A stretch of 64,000 bases of DNA from Chaunax sp. Z400 (GCA_037577475.1 CM075184.1:32784594-32848593), one strand, 5' to 3'; counted from the first letter of the stretch, positions 47,729 to 60,129 are shown. Made by a program: numbers and translations. The notes: generated from the sequence alone by a model not told the origin.

Positions 47729-50700
47729 CTGCAACCATTGGTTTGGACAGGGCAGAGTGGAGCCAAAAGAAACAGCAGGAGAACAAACAGTTTGGAGTTA
47801 GAAAGGAGAAAGTATGTAGGCTCTATCATAAATTTGAGGGGGTTTTCATGTTCTTAAGCGGACCCCTTCATGACAGATTTGATATAAAACAAAAGACAGT
47901 GACAGGTTTAGAAGAATCTCTCTGAAATGATTTTATTAGCATACTTTGCAGCCACCAAAGCATTGGCCATTACAACAGTTTACTAACTAAGCAGATGGGG
48001 AAACCAGAGCTAAATCAGCTGAACTTGCTTTACTGATTTTTACTGTTAACTGCTACTGGAATGCACTTACAAAGAATAAACAGTCAAGTTAATCTACACT
48101 GGTACTGTTCAGAAAAGACCCTCACAGCAAATGAAAAATGTACATTTGGAAGCAAAATTGTTCAACGCCCATCATATATTAAGTTTATTGGCAAAATATA
48201 CTATTTATCAGTTATCTGCAATAAACATATGACTCAAAAACAGATTAAATAGCTCAATGCGACAATTTTAAGGGTTGTTTCTTTTCACATTCAGGACAAA
48301 ATGCTATTTTTGCTGACTACTGCAGTCTCAAAATCATTCAACTCCCTGAATAATTTCATCCCTCATAAGAGACACATTTGCAAATCAGTGTGCCAACCTT
48401 CACAGACTTACTTTAGCAGTAGAGGCCTAAATTTACATAAGGGCTCCATACCCAAACTCCAAGACACACGTCACTGCTGACCCAACAGCACAGGAAAGTA
48501 AGCTCTAGTACACTCAAAATCATTTACATGACATACAGACATTTTGGGATGCTGTTCTGTGGAGCAGTGAAACAAACTGGAACTTTTGGGACCTATGGAT
48601 CAGCGGTATGTCTGGAGGAGGAAGAATGAAGCCTATGCTGAAAGGAAATCTGCAGCTACAGTGAGGCACGGCAGCGGTTTGGGCTTGAAAAGGCAGATGT
48701 TGCTAAAAAGATCAGCCGCCATTTAAGACAGCCCCATGACCAAATTGTTTCACCATTTCTGAACAAACATCTCCTCAGAGTATGATAATTATGAAAAGCT
48801 TCAGGAGTCAGCTGTCCATAACAGTCTTAAATAACCTCCTGCCTTGGCGGAGGTAACCAGCCAAGGCTCCAGCACAAAAACACATTCAGCAGTTTTAGTC
48901 GAAGTGTTCTGCAAAAAAAAAAGTTACGAATGCCAAGAAAAGCAACAGATAGAAAGGCACAATAAACGCTGTCATCACATACATCACAAAATAGTTCTTA
49001 CTTGAATGCATCTGTTTTGAGAATATAAATAATACATATTATCCTTATACATGTTGTTTCCATTGATATCATTAGTAAGTAAAAATTAATATCCTACTGA
49101 CAAGAGCAAGCTAGTATAAGAATCTTATCAACACATTTTGAAGGATGCAATATGTCATATAATTATCATCAACAAAATCCTTGAAAATATTGAGATATTA
49201 TTTTTTGTCAATATTGCACACCCCTTTGCCATCACATCATATACAAAGTACTAGAGATGCTTGTCATGAAGAGTCTAATCATTTCAAGACTGCAGTAGTC
49301 AGTAAAAGTGGCATTTAGTGTTATATTTGGGAAAAACAACACTTGTAATATCTGTTGTACTGGGCTATTTATATTGTTCTTGTTTCATTTAGTTATTGGC
49401 AACAGCTGATACATATTATAATTGGCCAACAAACCTAATCTAAAATGCAGTAGGGCTCAAATAATTTTGCTTCCAACTATACGCTATCTGAAGCTTTTTG
49501 TGTAATCTAACAACAGCTGGCCACAAAGGTCTGGGGAATTATAAACATGCTCTGCACCAAGGAGCTTAGGTCCTGTAGACAGGCTGCTAGACAAAAAGCA
49601 AGAATCATGTGAGCTGGATTAAACATACCTACGAGGAACAACAATTTACGAATTGGAACAAGTCCAGAAGAAACTTAGTGGGCACCCAAATATAACCCTT
49701 CGTCTTATTCTTTGCATTGCCTGAGGTGTCAAAAGCCATTTGATTTCAGGAACTACTGTGTTCAATTCAGTGCTCAAACACTCAAACTGTACCTTCCAAC
49801 AATTGTGTTCAAGAGCTGCTGGACCGTGCCAGTTCCATGCAAATCAACAAGACAAGAACCGGTCATTCTTGATTAACTCCAATTACAGGACAAACACTGT
49901 TTCTGGAGGAAAGAGCCAAACGTAACCTAATTTACCAGAAGCAACATGAATTCTCCATATCGAGGTCAAGCCACTCAGGCTCAACGATGTTTATTAGGGG
50001 GAGGGTCACTCAGCATCCACGAGAGGGAGTGACAGATGGTGGGTCCACAGTCATCCAATACGTCAAAAGGTAAAGACTACAAACCACGATCTGGAGGCAG
50101 GTAGACTTAAATACACTTATTTAACCACTTATTAGAGCAATTCTTATCTATTTCATTAATTGAGAAAAAGTGGAGGGCAAAACAAATCTGGAAGGCATCA
50201 AACACTAACACCTCAGTTAAGATGTTATTTGGTTTGTACAACTTGGGATTTGTATCAAACTAATCACATATTAAATTCAGATACATTTGACTTCGATTGT
50301 TATTACTGTAGTGGAAAATAAATCCAAATTGTAACGCAGCAGTTCAATCACTGTTAACCACAAACAAAACACATCTGGAAATATGGTTACCCACCTCTAA
50401 CACAAAACCAGAACTCATGCCAAAAGTTGTTTAGTTTCCTGTACGTCTAAAGCTCACCTTGGAAAAATTGCGTTATTCCAAATTCCTTCGTAATCCACGT
50501 TATTTTATGATGCCAAGGTACTCCAAATTATGTTACAGCCTTACTTGTAAAGCTTCACAAATATCCAGAGTCATATAAATTCCATTCAGGGGCTGGGATG
50601 CATTAAGGCTGTGGAAAGGGTCTTCTCGGTGGAGAAAAAAGGATAATTTCCAAAAGGTCTCAAAGCACATAAAGTGAGCAGGGGGCAGTATTCCAAGTTT

Positions 50701-51100
50701 GGCCGGCTAACTCGACGTTAGCAAGCTAGCATTAAGTAAGCTGGTGTTCGATGATTGCATATCTGGATTAGGAAGTAAAGTGTCTATCTTTGCTTGTCAA
50801 AATAAGTGGTCATCCTCTATAAAGTTAAACGCACTAAACATAACATTTCATAACAGATGGATATGTGATGATACAGTTGGGTGACGTGGAAACAGTTGTA
50901 GCCTGGGTAGCCTTAGCTAATTTGAAGCAGAGTTCTTTGGCTTGGAGTCAGTTTAAAGTCGAACGTTAGCTACTAGCCAGCTAGGTAGCTATCAATTGCT
51001 AGTTTTACATACTAATTTAGCTAGGCTCTATTTCATATTAAAGCATTATCTCATCAAGATTGGTCTTGTGTTACCCGAAATAGTAAAATAAGTTTTAAAA
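47729..51100 (-). other. ppfia1 5' intron: transposon, otherwise nothing recognised
   Basis: Apart from the Tc1-like element no exon, RNA gene or clear repeat was recognised. Toward 50.7-51.0 kb GCTAGC/AACGTTAGC motifs cluster, as near the cttn 5' end. Confidence 0.5.
48143..49479 (+). mobile_element. Defective Tc1-like transposon, 1337 bp, with long inverted repeats
   Basis: TA dinucleotides flank the element. Its ends are inverted repeats of about 210 bp: left CATTTGGAAGCAAAATTGTT, right (reversed) TAGTTGGAAGCAAAATTATT, both reaching 'TGACTACTGCAGTCT'. Inside, 48589-48648 encodes GPMDQRYVWRRKNEAYAERK, then AATVRHGSGLG, characteristic of Tc1-family transposase. Frameshifts and stops break the gene. 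It lies in the 5' intron of ppfia1. Confidence 0.88.
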
Positions 51101-51149
51101 ATCCGTAAATATTTATTCAAAGCTCTGCTTAAAGGACTAATCTATCAAA

Positions 51150-51500
51150 TAGCGCATCAGCTAGTGTTAGCTTCTCGTCGATTCGGTGGAGTCGCGTCAC
51201 CACATCACTGCTCGACTCGGAAACTTCCAGCTAACATTGAACGTTTGCGAGGTTTTGGTCCGATTGTAATATCCAAACCACAAAAAGAAACTTATAATCC
51301 ATTCGTTTACGTCCGAGTTTATGTTCTCCTCTCGGTACTTCCACCAAAAGTCGGTCCGGTCCTTCCCTGTCGCCACTGCCTGCCAGCCACGGCAGTCGGG
51401 ACAGCCAATGGTGGGTTCGCTGTCGCTAGCACTTTTCATTAGCCTGGAAGTCCTGGGGAACAGAGCGCTTCCCAGATTGGAAATAAGAGGAAAGGGAAAA
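51150..51500 (-). promoter_or_regulatory. ppfia1: Probable ppfia1 first exon/promoter, CpG-containing
   Basis: This is the only CpG-rich patch upstream of the ppfia1 start codon. It has an inverted CCAAT box within 'CAGCCAATGG' near 51403-51412, and sequence to its right becomes repeat-rich. Liprin-alpha genes have a non-coding first exon. No donor could be fixed, so boundaries are approximate. Confidence 0.4.
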
Positions 51501-52464
51501 ACAGGAGCAGGTTCAGTTCTTGTAGGACTCCGTGGAAAATCCATACAGCTAAAATTACATTTTTATCATTTATATATTTATTTATTTTCCACTGCTTCTA
51601 TGTTGTCAGATAGAATGGCACATTTAAATACACTTGTTAAATATAGGCTAGGTATTCACCTGTAACAACAACAAGCAAACAAAGACAATTCAATAAAATC
51701 ACAGTATAATGTCACTGAAAATATTTTTTTCCTGTTTGGATTATTGTTAAATTAATTGAAAAAGATTTTAATTCAACCTTATATATATATCTATAAATGA
51801 GACTAAACAGAAAACTACATCGCTGTATGGGATGATGGGTCAAACGTATTTATTGTGAATAAAATATGGAGTTTATTCATCTTTACAAATTTTTACCCAC
51901 TCAACTGTGTGACCTACATTCTGCTGTGACTGTTACAGATGTAATTGCTGATAATAACCGATGTAGGACTCACAATAGATACAATGTTGCACCATCTCGT
52001 GGTGTATGAACGCAGCACGATTTGTATTGAAAATGCAGAATGCGCAATGATGTGACGTCTATCCAGGACGACAAGAACACGTCATCCACCCCCCACCCAA
52101 CGCAAACGCACACAGGATGCTTGTTTCTAAAGTGAATTTTTTATGACAAGAGTCAACATTTATAAAACTGTTGATATTTAACATATGTCATAATAAATGT
52201 TAGTTCAACACAGAGGCAGCTAAAATTAACATAAAGTTTCAACATTTAATAAGCCCGTAGAAATATTGAGTACATAATAAAGCTCTCAACAAAATTTCAT
52301 TCTTATATAGAGATATCTACATATTATCTATACATAATTATTACTTTCCAGAGACAGGATTGAAACTCATTTGCCCATTGCACTCAGGCACTTTTCCACT
52401 ACTTTTAAAATGTTATCCCTTACTTGATTTTGTGGATTCTATGTATGTTACACTTAACTTAATT
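51500..52464. other. Intergenic, AT-rich, no feature recognised
   Basis: The stretch between the ppfia1 5' end and the composite repeat has no coding signal in any frame and no repeat that could be named. Confidence 0.5.
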
Positions 52465-52569
52465 AGGGCTGGAGCACTAAGCATGCAAGGCCCCTATTGT
52501 TCTGCAAGGAATTATTATTATTATTTTCCTCCTAAATGAATTGCCTTTTTGGGGCCTTTGCCATGCTCG

Positions 52570-52815
52570 AAAACTCGCCAGACTCGTCCCAGAGTCTCTA
52601 CGACCTTCTGTTCCCGAGATACATATATTCAGTATACCCCCCCCCCCTACTGGATATGTCGTATCTTGGGAAGGGAAGGTCGTAGAGACTCGGGACAGAG
52701 ACTGGCGTTCTCGGAGACCCCAAAAAACACCAGACAGACGTTGGTCCCGAGTCTCTACGATCATCCTTTCCAGAGATATAGAATTCAGTAGGGGTACAGA
52801 ATTGAGTTTTTATCC
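52570..52815. repeat. Inverted-repeat module cluster 1
   Basis: A module GAGTCTCTACGACCTTC is followed by its inverse GAAGGTCGTAGAGACTC and then a third diverged copy. Each carries 'CCCGAGATACA.ATATTCAGTA' or its complement 'GATATGTCGTATCTTGGGA'. Alternating orientation lets the strand fold into hairpins. Short ORFs here come from the repeat. Confidence 0.85.
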
Positions 52816-52816
52816 C

Positions 52817-52928
52817 CTTAACCCCTAACCCTAACAACCCTAACCCTAGTCCAAACCTAACCCTAGTCCACTCCTAACCCTAACCCAAATCCAACCCTAA
52901 CCCTAACCCTAGCCCAATCCTAACCTTA
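52817..52928. repeat. Telomere-like (CCCTAA)n array 1, degenerate
   Basis: CCCTAA/CCCTAG hexamers interrupted by CAACC, GTCCAA and GCCCAA spacers. It starts right after 'GAATTGAGTTTTTATCCCCT', as array 2 does after 'GAATTGAGTTTTTATCCTCT'. Confidence 0.9.
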
Positions 52929-52929
52929 G

Positions 52930-53615
52930 TTTAAGACCCAGTGGGTATACTGGGTCTTAGACTGGCTATGTCATATCTCTAGAAGGGAATGTCGTAGAGA
53001 CTCGGGACAAAGACTGGCGTTCTCAGAGACCCCGAGAATCCCCAGACGGACGTTGGTTCCGAGTCTCTATGACCTTCCGTTCCCGAGATACACATATTCA
53101 GTATAGGTGCGCCAAGCCCCATTCATCTACAATGAGAAAATAAAATTAAGTATAACTCGGGAACCGAAGGTCGGAGCAACTTGGAACTAAGATCCGTCTG
53201 CCATATGTCGGGGGCGCTGAACACGCCAGACTTGTCCCCGGGTCTCTATGACCTTCCGTTTCCGAGATACACATATTCAGTATACCCCGTACTGGATATG
53301 TCATATCTCGGGAAGGGAAGGTCGTAGAGACTCGGGACAAAGACTGGCGTTCTCAGAGACCCCGAGAATCCCCAAACGGACGTTGGTCCCGAGTCTCTAC
53401 GACCTTCCATTCCCGAGAAACACATATTCAGTACACCCCCCACTGGATCTGTCATATCTCAGGAAGGGAAGGTCGTCGAGACTCGGGACAAAGACCAGCA
53501 GTCTCAGAGACCCCCCCCCAAAAAAACAGACGGATGTTGGTCCTGAGTCTCTAGGACCTTCTGTTCCAGAGATATAGAATTCAGTACGGGTCCTGAATTG
53601 AGTTTTTATCCTCTT
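52930..53615. repeat. Inverted-repeat module cluster 2
   Basis: It begins with a perfect palindrome, TAAGACCCAGT at 52932-52942 and ACTGGGTCTTA at 52949-52959. It then has at least five alternating modules and one copy of 'ATAACTCGGGAACCGAAGGT', and ends with 'GAATTGAGTTTTTATCC' before array 2. Confidence 0.85.
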
Positions 53616-54069
53616 TACCCTGACCCTAACCCTAACAACCCTAACACAAACCCTAACCCTAGTCCAACCCTAACCCTAACCCGAGTCCAACCCTAACCCT
53701 AACAACCCTAACCCTAACAACCCTAACCCTAGACCAACCCTAACCCTAACCCTAGTCAAACCCTAACCCTAGCCCAACCCTAACCCTAACAACCCTGACC
53801 CTAGTCAAACCCTAACCCTAGTCCAACCCTAACCCTAACCCTAGCCCAACCCTAACCCTAGCCCAACCCTAACCTTAGCCCAACCCTCACCCTAACCCTA
53901 ACCCTAGTCCAACCCTAACCCTAGTCCAACCCTAACCCTAACCTAGTCCAACCCTAACCCTAGTCCAACCCTAACCCTAGTCCAACCCTAACCCTAATCC
54001 TAACCCTAGCTCAACCCTAACCCTAACCCTAGTCCAACCCTAACCCTAGCCCCAACCCTAACCCTAGTC
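53616..54069. repeat. Telomere-like (CCCTAA)n array 2, about 450 bp
   Basis: Long runs of CCCTAACCCTAA interleaved with CCCTAGTCCAA and CCCTAGCCCAA. The spacer pattern is roughly periodic, suggesting a higher-order repeat rather than a fresh telomere. The strand reads C-rich left to right. Confidence 0.95.
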
Positions 54070-54440
54070 TAAGACCCAGTATACCCCCCTTACTGGATAT
54101 GTCATATCTCAAGAAGGGAAGGTCGTAGAGACTCGGGACAAAGACTGGCGTTCTCGGAGACCCCAAGAATCCCCGGACGGACGTTGGTCCTGAGTCTCTA
54201 CGCCCTTCCGTTCCCGAGATACACATATTCAATATAGGCGCGCCAAGCCCCATTCATCTACTATGAGAAAATAAAATTAAGTATAACTCGGGAACCGAAG
54301 GTCGGAGCAACTTGGAACCAAGATCCGCTTGCCATATTTCGGGGGCGCTGAACACGCCAGACTTGTCTCCGAGTCTCTATGACCTTTTGTTCCTGAGATA
54401 CACATATTCAGTATAGGTGCGCCAAGCCCCATTCACCTAC
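54070..54440. repeat. Inverted-repeat module cluster 3
   Basis: It starts 'TCTAAGACCCAGTATACC', as cluster 2 does, and repeats the modules GAAGGTCGTAGAGACTC and GAGTCTCTACGCCCTTC. It ends with the second and third copies of 'GCGCCAAGCCCCATTCA' (first at about 53107). Confidence 0.85.
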
Positions 54441-54443
54441 AAT

Positions 54444-55500
54444 ACCTTGTACTTTTCGAGTAATCCTACCTTGAAATGCCATACAGCGATCAACATATTG
54501 CTTTTTTTCCCTACAACAATGCAATTCTTTTCAAATTTGATGTGTCATAAAAACTTTATTTTCAATAGTGTCTTCGTGTTTCTTATATTATCTGTTAGAG
54601 GACATGTACCACTACAGGTACAATTATTATGAAGTACTTATACCTTGTACTTTTCAAGTAATCCTACCTTGAAATACCATGCAACGATCAAAATATAGCT
54701 TTATTCACCTACAATAATGCAATTCTTTCAAACTTTGATGTGCAATAAAATCTTTATTTTCAATAGTGTATTAATGACACTTACATTTTCAGGTAGAGGG
54801 AATATATCACTACAGGTACAATTTTCATGAAGTTCTGGTACCTTGTACTTTTTGAGTAATCCTACCTTGAAATACCATGTAATGATCAAAATAATTCTTT
54901 TTTTCCTCCACTAATGCATTTCTTTCTAATTTTGTTGTGTCATAAAACATTAATTGTCAATATTGCTTTCAAGACACTTATATATTCGGTTAGAGGACAT
55001 AGAGACCTACAATTACTCTTATTTTGAATGAAGTACTTTTACTTTTTACTCCTCGAGTAATCCTACCTTGAAATATCATGTAACGATCAAAACAACGCTT
55101 GCTTCCTCCAATAATGCATTTCTTTCCAAATTTGATGTGTAATAAAAACTTAATTTTCAATAGTGCATTTATGATACTTAGATTTTCCGTTACAGGACAT
55201 AGAGTCCTATAATTTCTCTTATTATGAAGTACTTCTACTTTGTACTTTTGGAGTAATCCTTCTTCAAAATACCATGTAATGATCAAATAATGCATTTTTT
55301 CCAACAAAAATGCATTTCTTTGCAATTTTGATGTGTAAGAAAAACTTTATTATCAATAGTGCCTTCATGGCACTTATATATGTGGTTCAAGTGTATATAG
55401 CACTACATGTACAATTATTATGAAGTACTTATACTTTGTACTTTTGGAGTAATGCTACTTCAAAATACCAGGTAGCGATTAATTAATTAAAACTTCAAAT
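54444..55500. repeat. Tandem array of a 196-201-bp unit, five copies and a part
   Basis: Units begin near 54444, 54642, 54840, 55042, 55238 and 55434, marked by 'TTGTACTTTT.GAGTAATCCT'. Each continues with 'TTTGATGTG..ATAAAA.CTT' and 'GAAGTACTT'. Later copies diverge more. An apparent 111-aa ORF on the minus strand is a by-product. Confidence 0.92.
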
Positions 55501-55940
55501 AAGCATCCCTGAGTCTGTGTTTAACCTACATGTATGTAATTTGGTAGACATGTTTAAAGATCCACCCTGAAGACATCTACTCAACAATATTGAGTAACAG
55601 TCAAAGCACCACCTGTGGGTAAATGCGAAAATGTCTCATGTGACAATTTTTGTTTGATTTTGATCACATTTTCATGGTGTGGCCTTCACATGAGATAATA
55701 AAAGATGAGTTAAAATTATTAGGTGGTGTCTAGCACTACATAGTGGACAAAATAAGGTACATCACAATCCGTCTGTCAGTGTCCAAAATGCATGCAAATA
55801 CAGAGCCTTGCATTTATCTAGGTGTGCAATCGTGAGGCCAACGATGGTGCAAGGCCCAACGGGCACACGCCCTGACGGACACATGCCCTGTCAGGCGCCG
55901 GTGTGCGAGGGCCCGTTCAACGCTGCTTGCAGCTTTAATT

Positions 55941-57213
55941 TGAATTATTTTTCTATATTTGATTTTCATCTTTATTTTAGCTTACTAAAAGCTTACTAAC
56001 CTTTACTTAGTTTTATGCCCCTGCCAAAGGAGGCCTATAGGGTTACCCTTGTCCGTCTGTATGTACGTAATGGGAATAGTCTATCCACATCTCCTTAAAA
56101 ACCAATCGACGCAATTCAATGAAAGTTCACACATGCTTTATAGGGGCCCTACAGGTGTGCATCTCATAATTGGTTTCTTAAGTTGACTTATTTTTACATT
56201 TGTAGGTTCATTTGAAGTTAGGTGATTTTCATGTTTTTCCAGTAGTGGAGGCATCTGTGTCCTTGGACACAATTTTTAAAAGTTATTCCTGTTATCATTA
56301 TCACTGTTTTATGTATCCTTAGTTTTAATATTGTTATCAAGTTTGCATTAATTTTCTTTTCCTGTCTTTATGTTCTATGTCTTTTTTTTAGGACTTGGTA
56401 CATGTAATTTCTTTGTTGTAAAGGAATTTGAGATTTTGTTGTATGAAACTGTGGTCCTGTCCAATCACCACCAAAATCTAATGGATTGTTCCTTTCAGCC
56501 ATATCCTACCTCTCCAAAAAAAATGTCATCAAAATCTGTTCAGAACGTTTTGAGTAATCCTCACAAAAAACAACAACTTCCTTGGCAGAGGTAAAATTTG
56601 AACATTGAATATCTTGCCTTTTTTCAATTTAATATACTGTATATCAGAAAATGCATGGACAGGAGTGCTTCCTGGACTCAAAATGAGTTTGTTGGAGGTG
56701 CTCTCTGAAGAGGGATGCATGCAGAAATGAAAATCGTAGGGAGAATCTCTTTTAAAGCAAATAAAATGCCTTTATTGTCAGGGCATGGTCATGTTAGACC
56801 TTAAAATACAAAACTCCAACACGTTTATTTGTTTTAAAAGAGTTGTTTTGACCTGTAATGATGGAATCTGACAGAGGAATGACTGATGATGATTATTATA
56901 TGATTATGATTATGAATGGCTAAGACTACATAAACAAATGACACATTTTCTTAATCACAACGTAATACATAATAATAGAGGCAGTTTTAAAGCTATTTGG
57001 AATCCCATCACAGCAAACACTACAAATGAACATCCAGCAGCATAAGCAATCGTTGACCAGCCTTTCCCTGCTGTTGAATATGAAGCCTTCTTTCACCCTT
57101 CGCTAAAGTACTTCCTTGTTTGGCTTTAGCAATTACAGCTGTGTATATATTCATTTAAATGAGCAGATATTTAGATGCATGAATAAAAATTGTCATTCTG
57201 CTCACACCGCTGT
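55941..57213. other. Intergenic: repeat fragments, no gene
   Basis: Positions about 56020-56600 resemble the common dispersed repeat ('CACCACCAAAATCTAATGGA', 'CTTCCTTGGCAGAGGTAAA'). The rest is AT-rich sequence downstream of the ZP-gene stop codon and may include its 3' UTR. Confidence 0.5.
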
Positions 57214-57350
57214 CTAACTCTCAGATGTGGGCAAGCGTTGGTATTTGATCTTTGACACTTTGGCTTTGTACATGACCACAGCACCGATGATGCCAACGGC
57301 TGCAAGAACACATCCAGCCATGAATACCAGGTTCAGATTCAGGTTCGTCT
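57214..57350 (-). CDS. ZP gene last exon: membrane anchor
   Basis: The 137-nt exon encodes TNLNLNLVFMAGCVLAAVGI, then IGAVVMYKAKVSKIKYQRLP and TSES, stop. A hydrophobic span is followed by Lys/Arg, giving a cytoplasmic tail. The acceptor is TATTCCAG. Confidence 0.92.
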
Positions 57351-60046
57351 CTGGAATAAAGAGAAGCATAGTTTGAATTTGGTCTCAAACAAGACGTTGT
57401 GCTGTCAAGAACACACTCTTTGTTTTAATACCTGGGCTTCTGGTGAGATCTGCTGATCTCCTTAAGCGCAGAGGACCTTGGGACACAAGATGCACTGAAC
57501 TCTGGGTGATAGCTGCTCTCTTCTTTCTGTTATTGCTCCAACTGCCTGAATTTGACGACCTGATGCACCCCTGCGAGCACCTGGTCTCGGGGTTCCCTGC
57601 TTCACAGATCAGGACTGAACAGCTGATGTACACCTGAACACAATAGAACACAATGTCATTCTATCAGAAGATACATAGAAAGCCCGTTTTACACACAATT
57701 TGTGCAATAGACCAGACCGTTCCGCCCCAAGCTAACCCTTTTATACAGATGTCAGTTCGGTGCTGTGATGCCCTCTGCTGCTGGAGGTAGATTTGTTTGT
57801 TTGAGTTACTTAGGTATCTCCCAGTTTTGATCTTGCCTGATTATTGTTAGTGAAAATGATTGTTGCAATTTTCTCTAGGTCGTTGTGCTTTTCGGTTCTA
57901 TTTTACCAGCAACAGTGAATGTGGATGCATATTCCTCTGTACCTGCCCTCCCCACGGAATGCTCATTAGACAACACTGAGTAAAATCACGAATTTGACCT
58001 ATTTATGAAGCAATTTGAGATCATCTACAGTCACTTGCTTCAGCCTATAACCACATGATCAGTTCTTCACCTGGTCAAACAAGCCGATGAACTTGAAGGC
58101 CTCCATGCTGAACTGGAACTGTGTCTTTTTGGCAGGGGTATAGATTTGAACAGTTGAGTCCACTTTACACCTAGTTAGAGCAAAAGAGGAGGTAATTGAT
58201 AGAGATTGTTGGGTGTCAGAGAGGAATAGGGAAGTTGGGTTGATATGTATGGCAAACAGGTAGATGGATGAATAGAGGGAGCCTATCTCAGCCAGTGGCG
58301 GATCTAGAATTTTTCTAAATCAGGGGCCATAGAGGGGCCACATTTTTTTACAGAGGGGCCAACTATATGTCCAACATTCATGCACATTTCCTTATTCAGT
58401 CAGATGTATACGCAGAATATTTCACTAGTCATTCATTGTTTGCTGTAGGTTCCATTGCTTTTAGTGAAGACACACATAATTGAATATATTATGCAAATCG
58501 TGCCTTTTCAAGCACATTTTGTACATCAAAAAAGTTTAGCAATTATTGAATTTTAAACTATGATGCATAAATAAATATTAAAGAAAATACTTATCTACTA
58601 TATTACAGCATACACAACAGTTTAGAGGAGGAAAAGTCAAGTATTCAAGTTGTAAACAAACAGGAAAAAAAGACAGACAAGTGACAGGACAGGGGCACTT
58701 AAGGGGCCAATCAGATTTCAGCTGGGGCCAGTGCCCCTCTGGCCCCGCCCCTGGATCCGCCCCTGATCTCAGCAGACATTGGCTGGCAGAAAACCACTGA
58801 CACTCATTCACACCCATTACAGATATTTCATGCTCTCCGTTGCCACTAGGGCGTGTACTCATGCCTACCCGTTGTCAATGATGGCGTAGGTTGTCTGGTA
58901 GTTTGGGTTGTCATATGGTGCAGCTCTGCAGGACTCCACAAACAGCTCAGTGTTGTTGACTGAAGAGGTGGCCTCGATCTGCATGTAAATCTGGTTCCCT
59001 ATGTCATAGTCCAGAGGGTATGAATTTGGATCAATCATCCTTTGGTAACGGTTATTAGGGAAGAACTCAAACTGATAGGTGAACGTGCCAAAGCCTTTCT
59101 CCATCACTGTGATGCTCTTCCTGTGGATTGTGAAGCCCATTGACACATTTCCCCGTTTGGGGTACTGGCAGGAGAACTGAACTTCCAGCAGGTTTTTCCT
59201 GGTGATCACATCTTTGGGATTGTCAACCAAGGAGATTTCATTCTTGAAAAGTAGGTTGTCATTATCTTCCTGCAGAATAAAAGGTTATATATTAAGAGAA
59301 ATGAAAAGGATGAGCAAAACCAGTCAAAGAGTACAGCAGGTAAAGATACAAATGAGCCTGTTACCTCGATCTGAGTGCCACAGAGGCTGAGGGGGACCAC
59401 AGCGAAGATGTCGGTGCTGTTTGAGCGGAGGCTGCAGGCCATGTTGGTGGGGTCATTGAGCTTCAAATGACTCTCATTGAGCCCAGGAATTGAAGATTTC
59501 TCGATCACTATTGTCATTGTGGACTCACTGCAAATCACTGTGGATTTCACTAGAGAAGAGATATATATTTTAAAATCATTTTTACACATTATGCAGACAA
59601 CCTATCTGAAGTGTAATAAAATTGCATTAAGCAATATTTTCTGACATGAATTTATTGTCTAATGTTTTACATGTAGTAGTGTTAACTAGTGTTAGTTTAA
59701 AAAATGAAAACCCTAAAGATGGTGAACTATGCCTGGGCAGGGTGATCTGAAAAGTAAATTAAGCTGTCAGGACAATGTAGTGAGTAGTAGTCGTGAAATA
59801 GATGGATAAAGTTGCATAAAATGGAAATTAGAGTCGAAGTACCTTGAAGCTGTTGAGTGAATGAGTAAGTGTAAAATAGCTGTTAGACTCACCTTGATCC
59901 TTGATGACATCCACCACAACACACCTCATCTCAGACTGATAGACAGAATACCTGGAAGGCATCGGTGAACACTCATTAATCTTCATCTCTCAGGCTGTTA
60001 CAACACGAGTTGTAAGTACACTCTATAGCTAATTGCTTAGTGGTTT

Positions 60047-60129
<83 letters not shown>

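Larger units (their letters stand above)
52465..55934. mobile_element. Candidate composite element, about 3.47 kb
   Basis: TTAATT is repeated directly at 52459-52464 and 55935-55940. The left end, AGGGCTGGAGCACTAAGCAT, and the right end, ...CGCTGCTTGCAGCT, are weakly inverted (GGGCTGGAGCA against AGCTGCAAGCA). Near the left end is an ATT microsatellite. Inside lie inverted modules, telomere-like arrays and the 198-bp array. No transposase or RT is visible. It may be a non-autonomous element or a unit from a tandem family. Confidence 0.5.

Noticed and set aside
51197..51544. 115-aa ORF opposite the ppfia1 promoter region
   Set aside because: No domain, CpG-rich first-exon sequence, and the known liprin start is at 47728.
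53616..54069. A true chromosome end or head-to-head fusion point
   Set aside because: The array is degenerate, flanked on both sides by other sequence and lacks an inverted TTAGGG partner.
52477..54253. Several 64-109-aa ORFs with RRDSGP and VPSLYDLPFPRYD motifs
   Set aside because: They recur because the DNA repeats recur, on both strands, with no start or splice context; repeat by-products.
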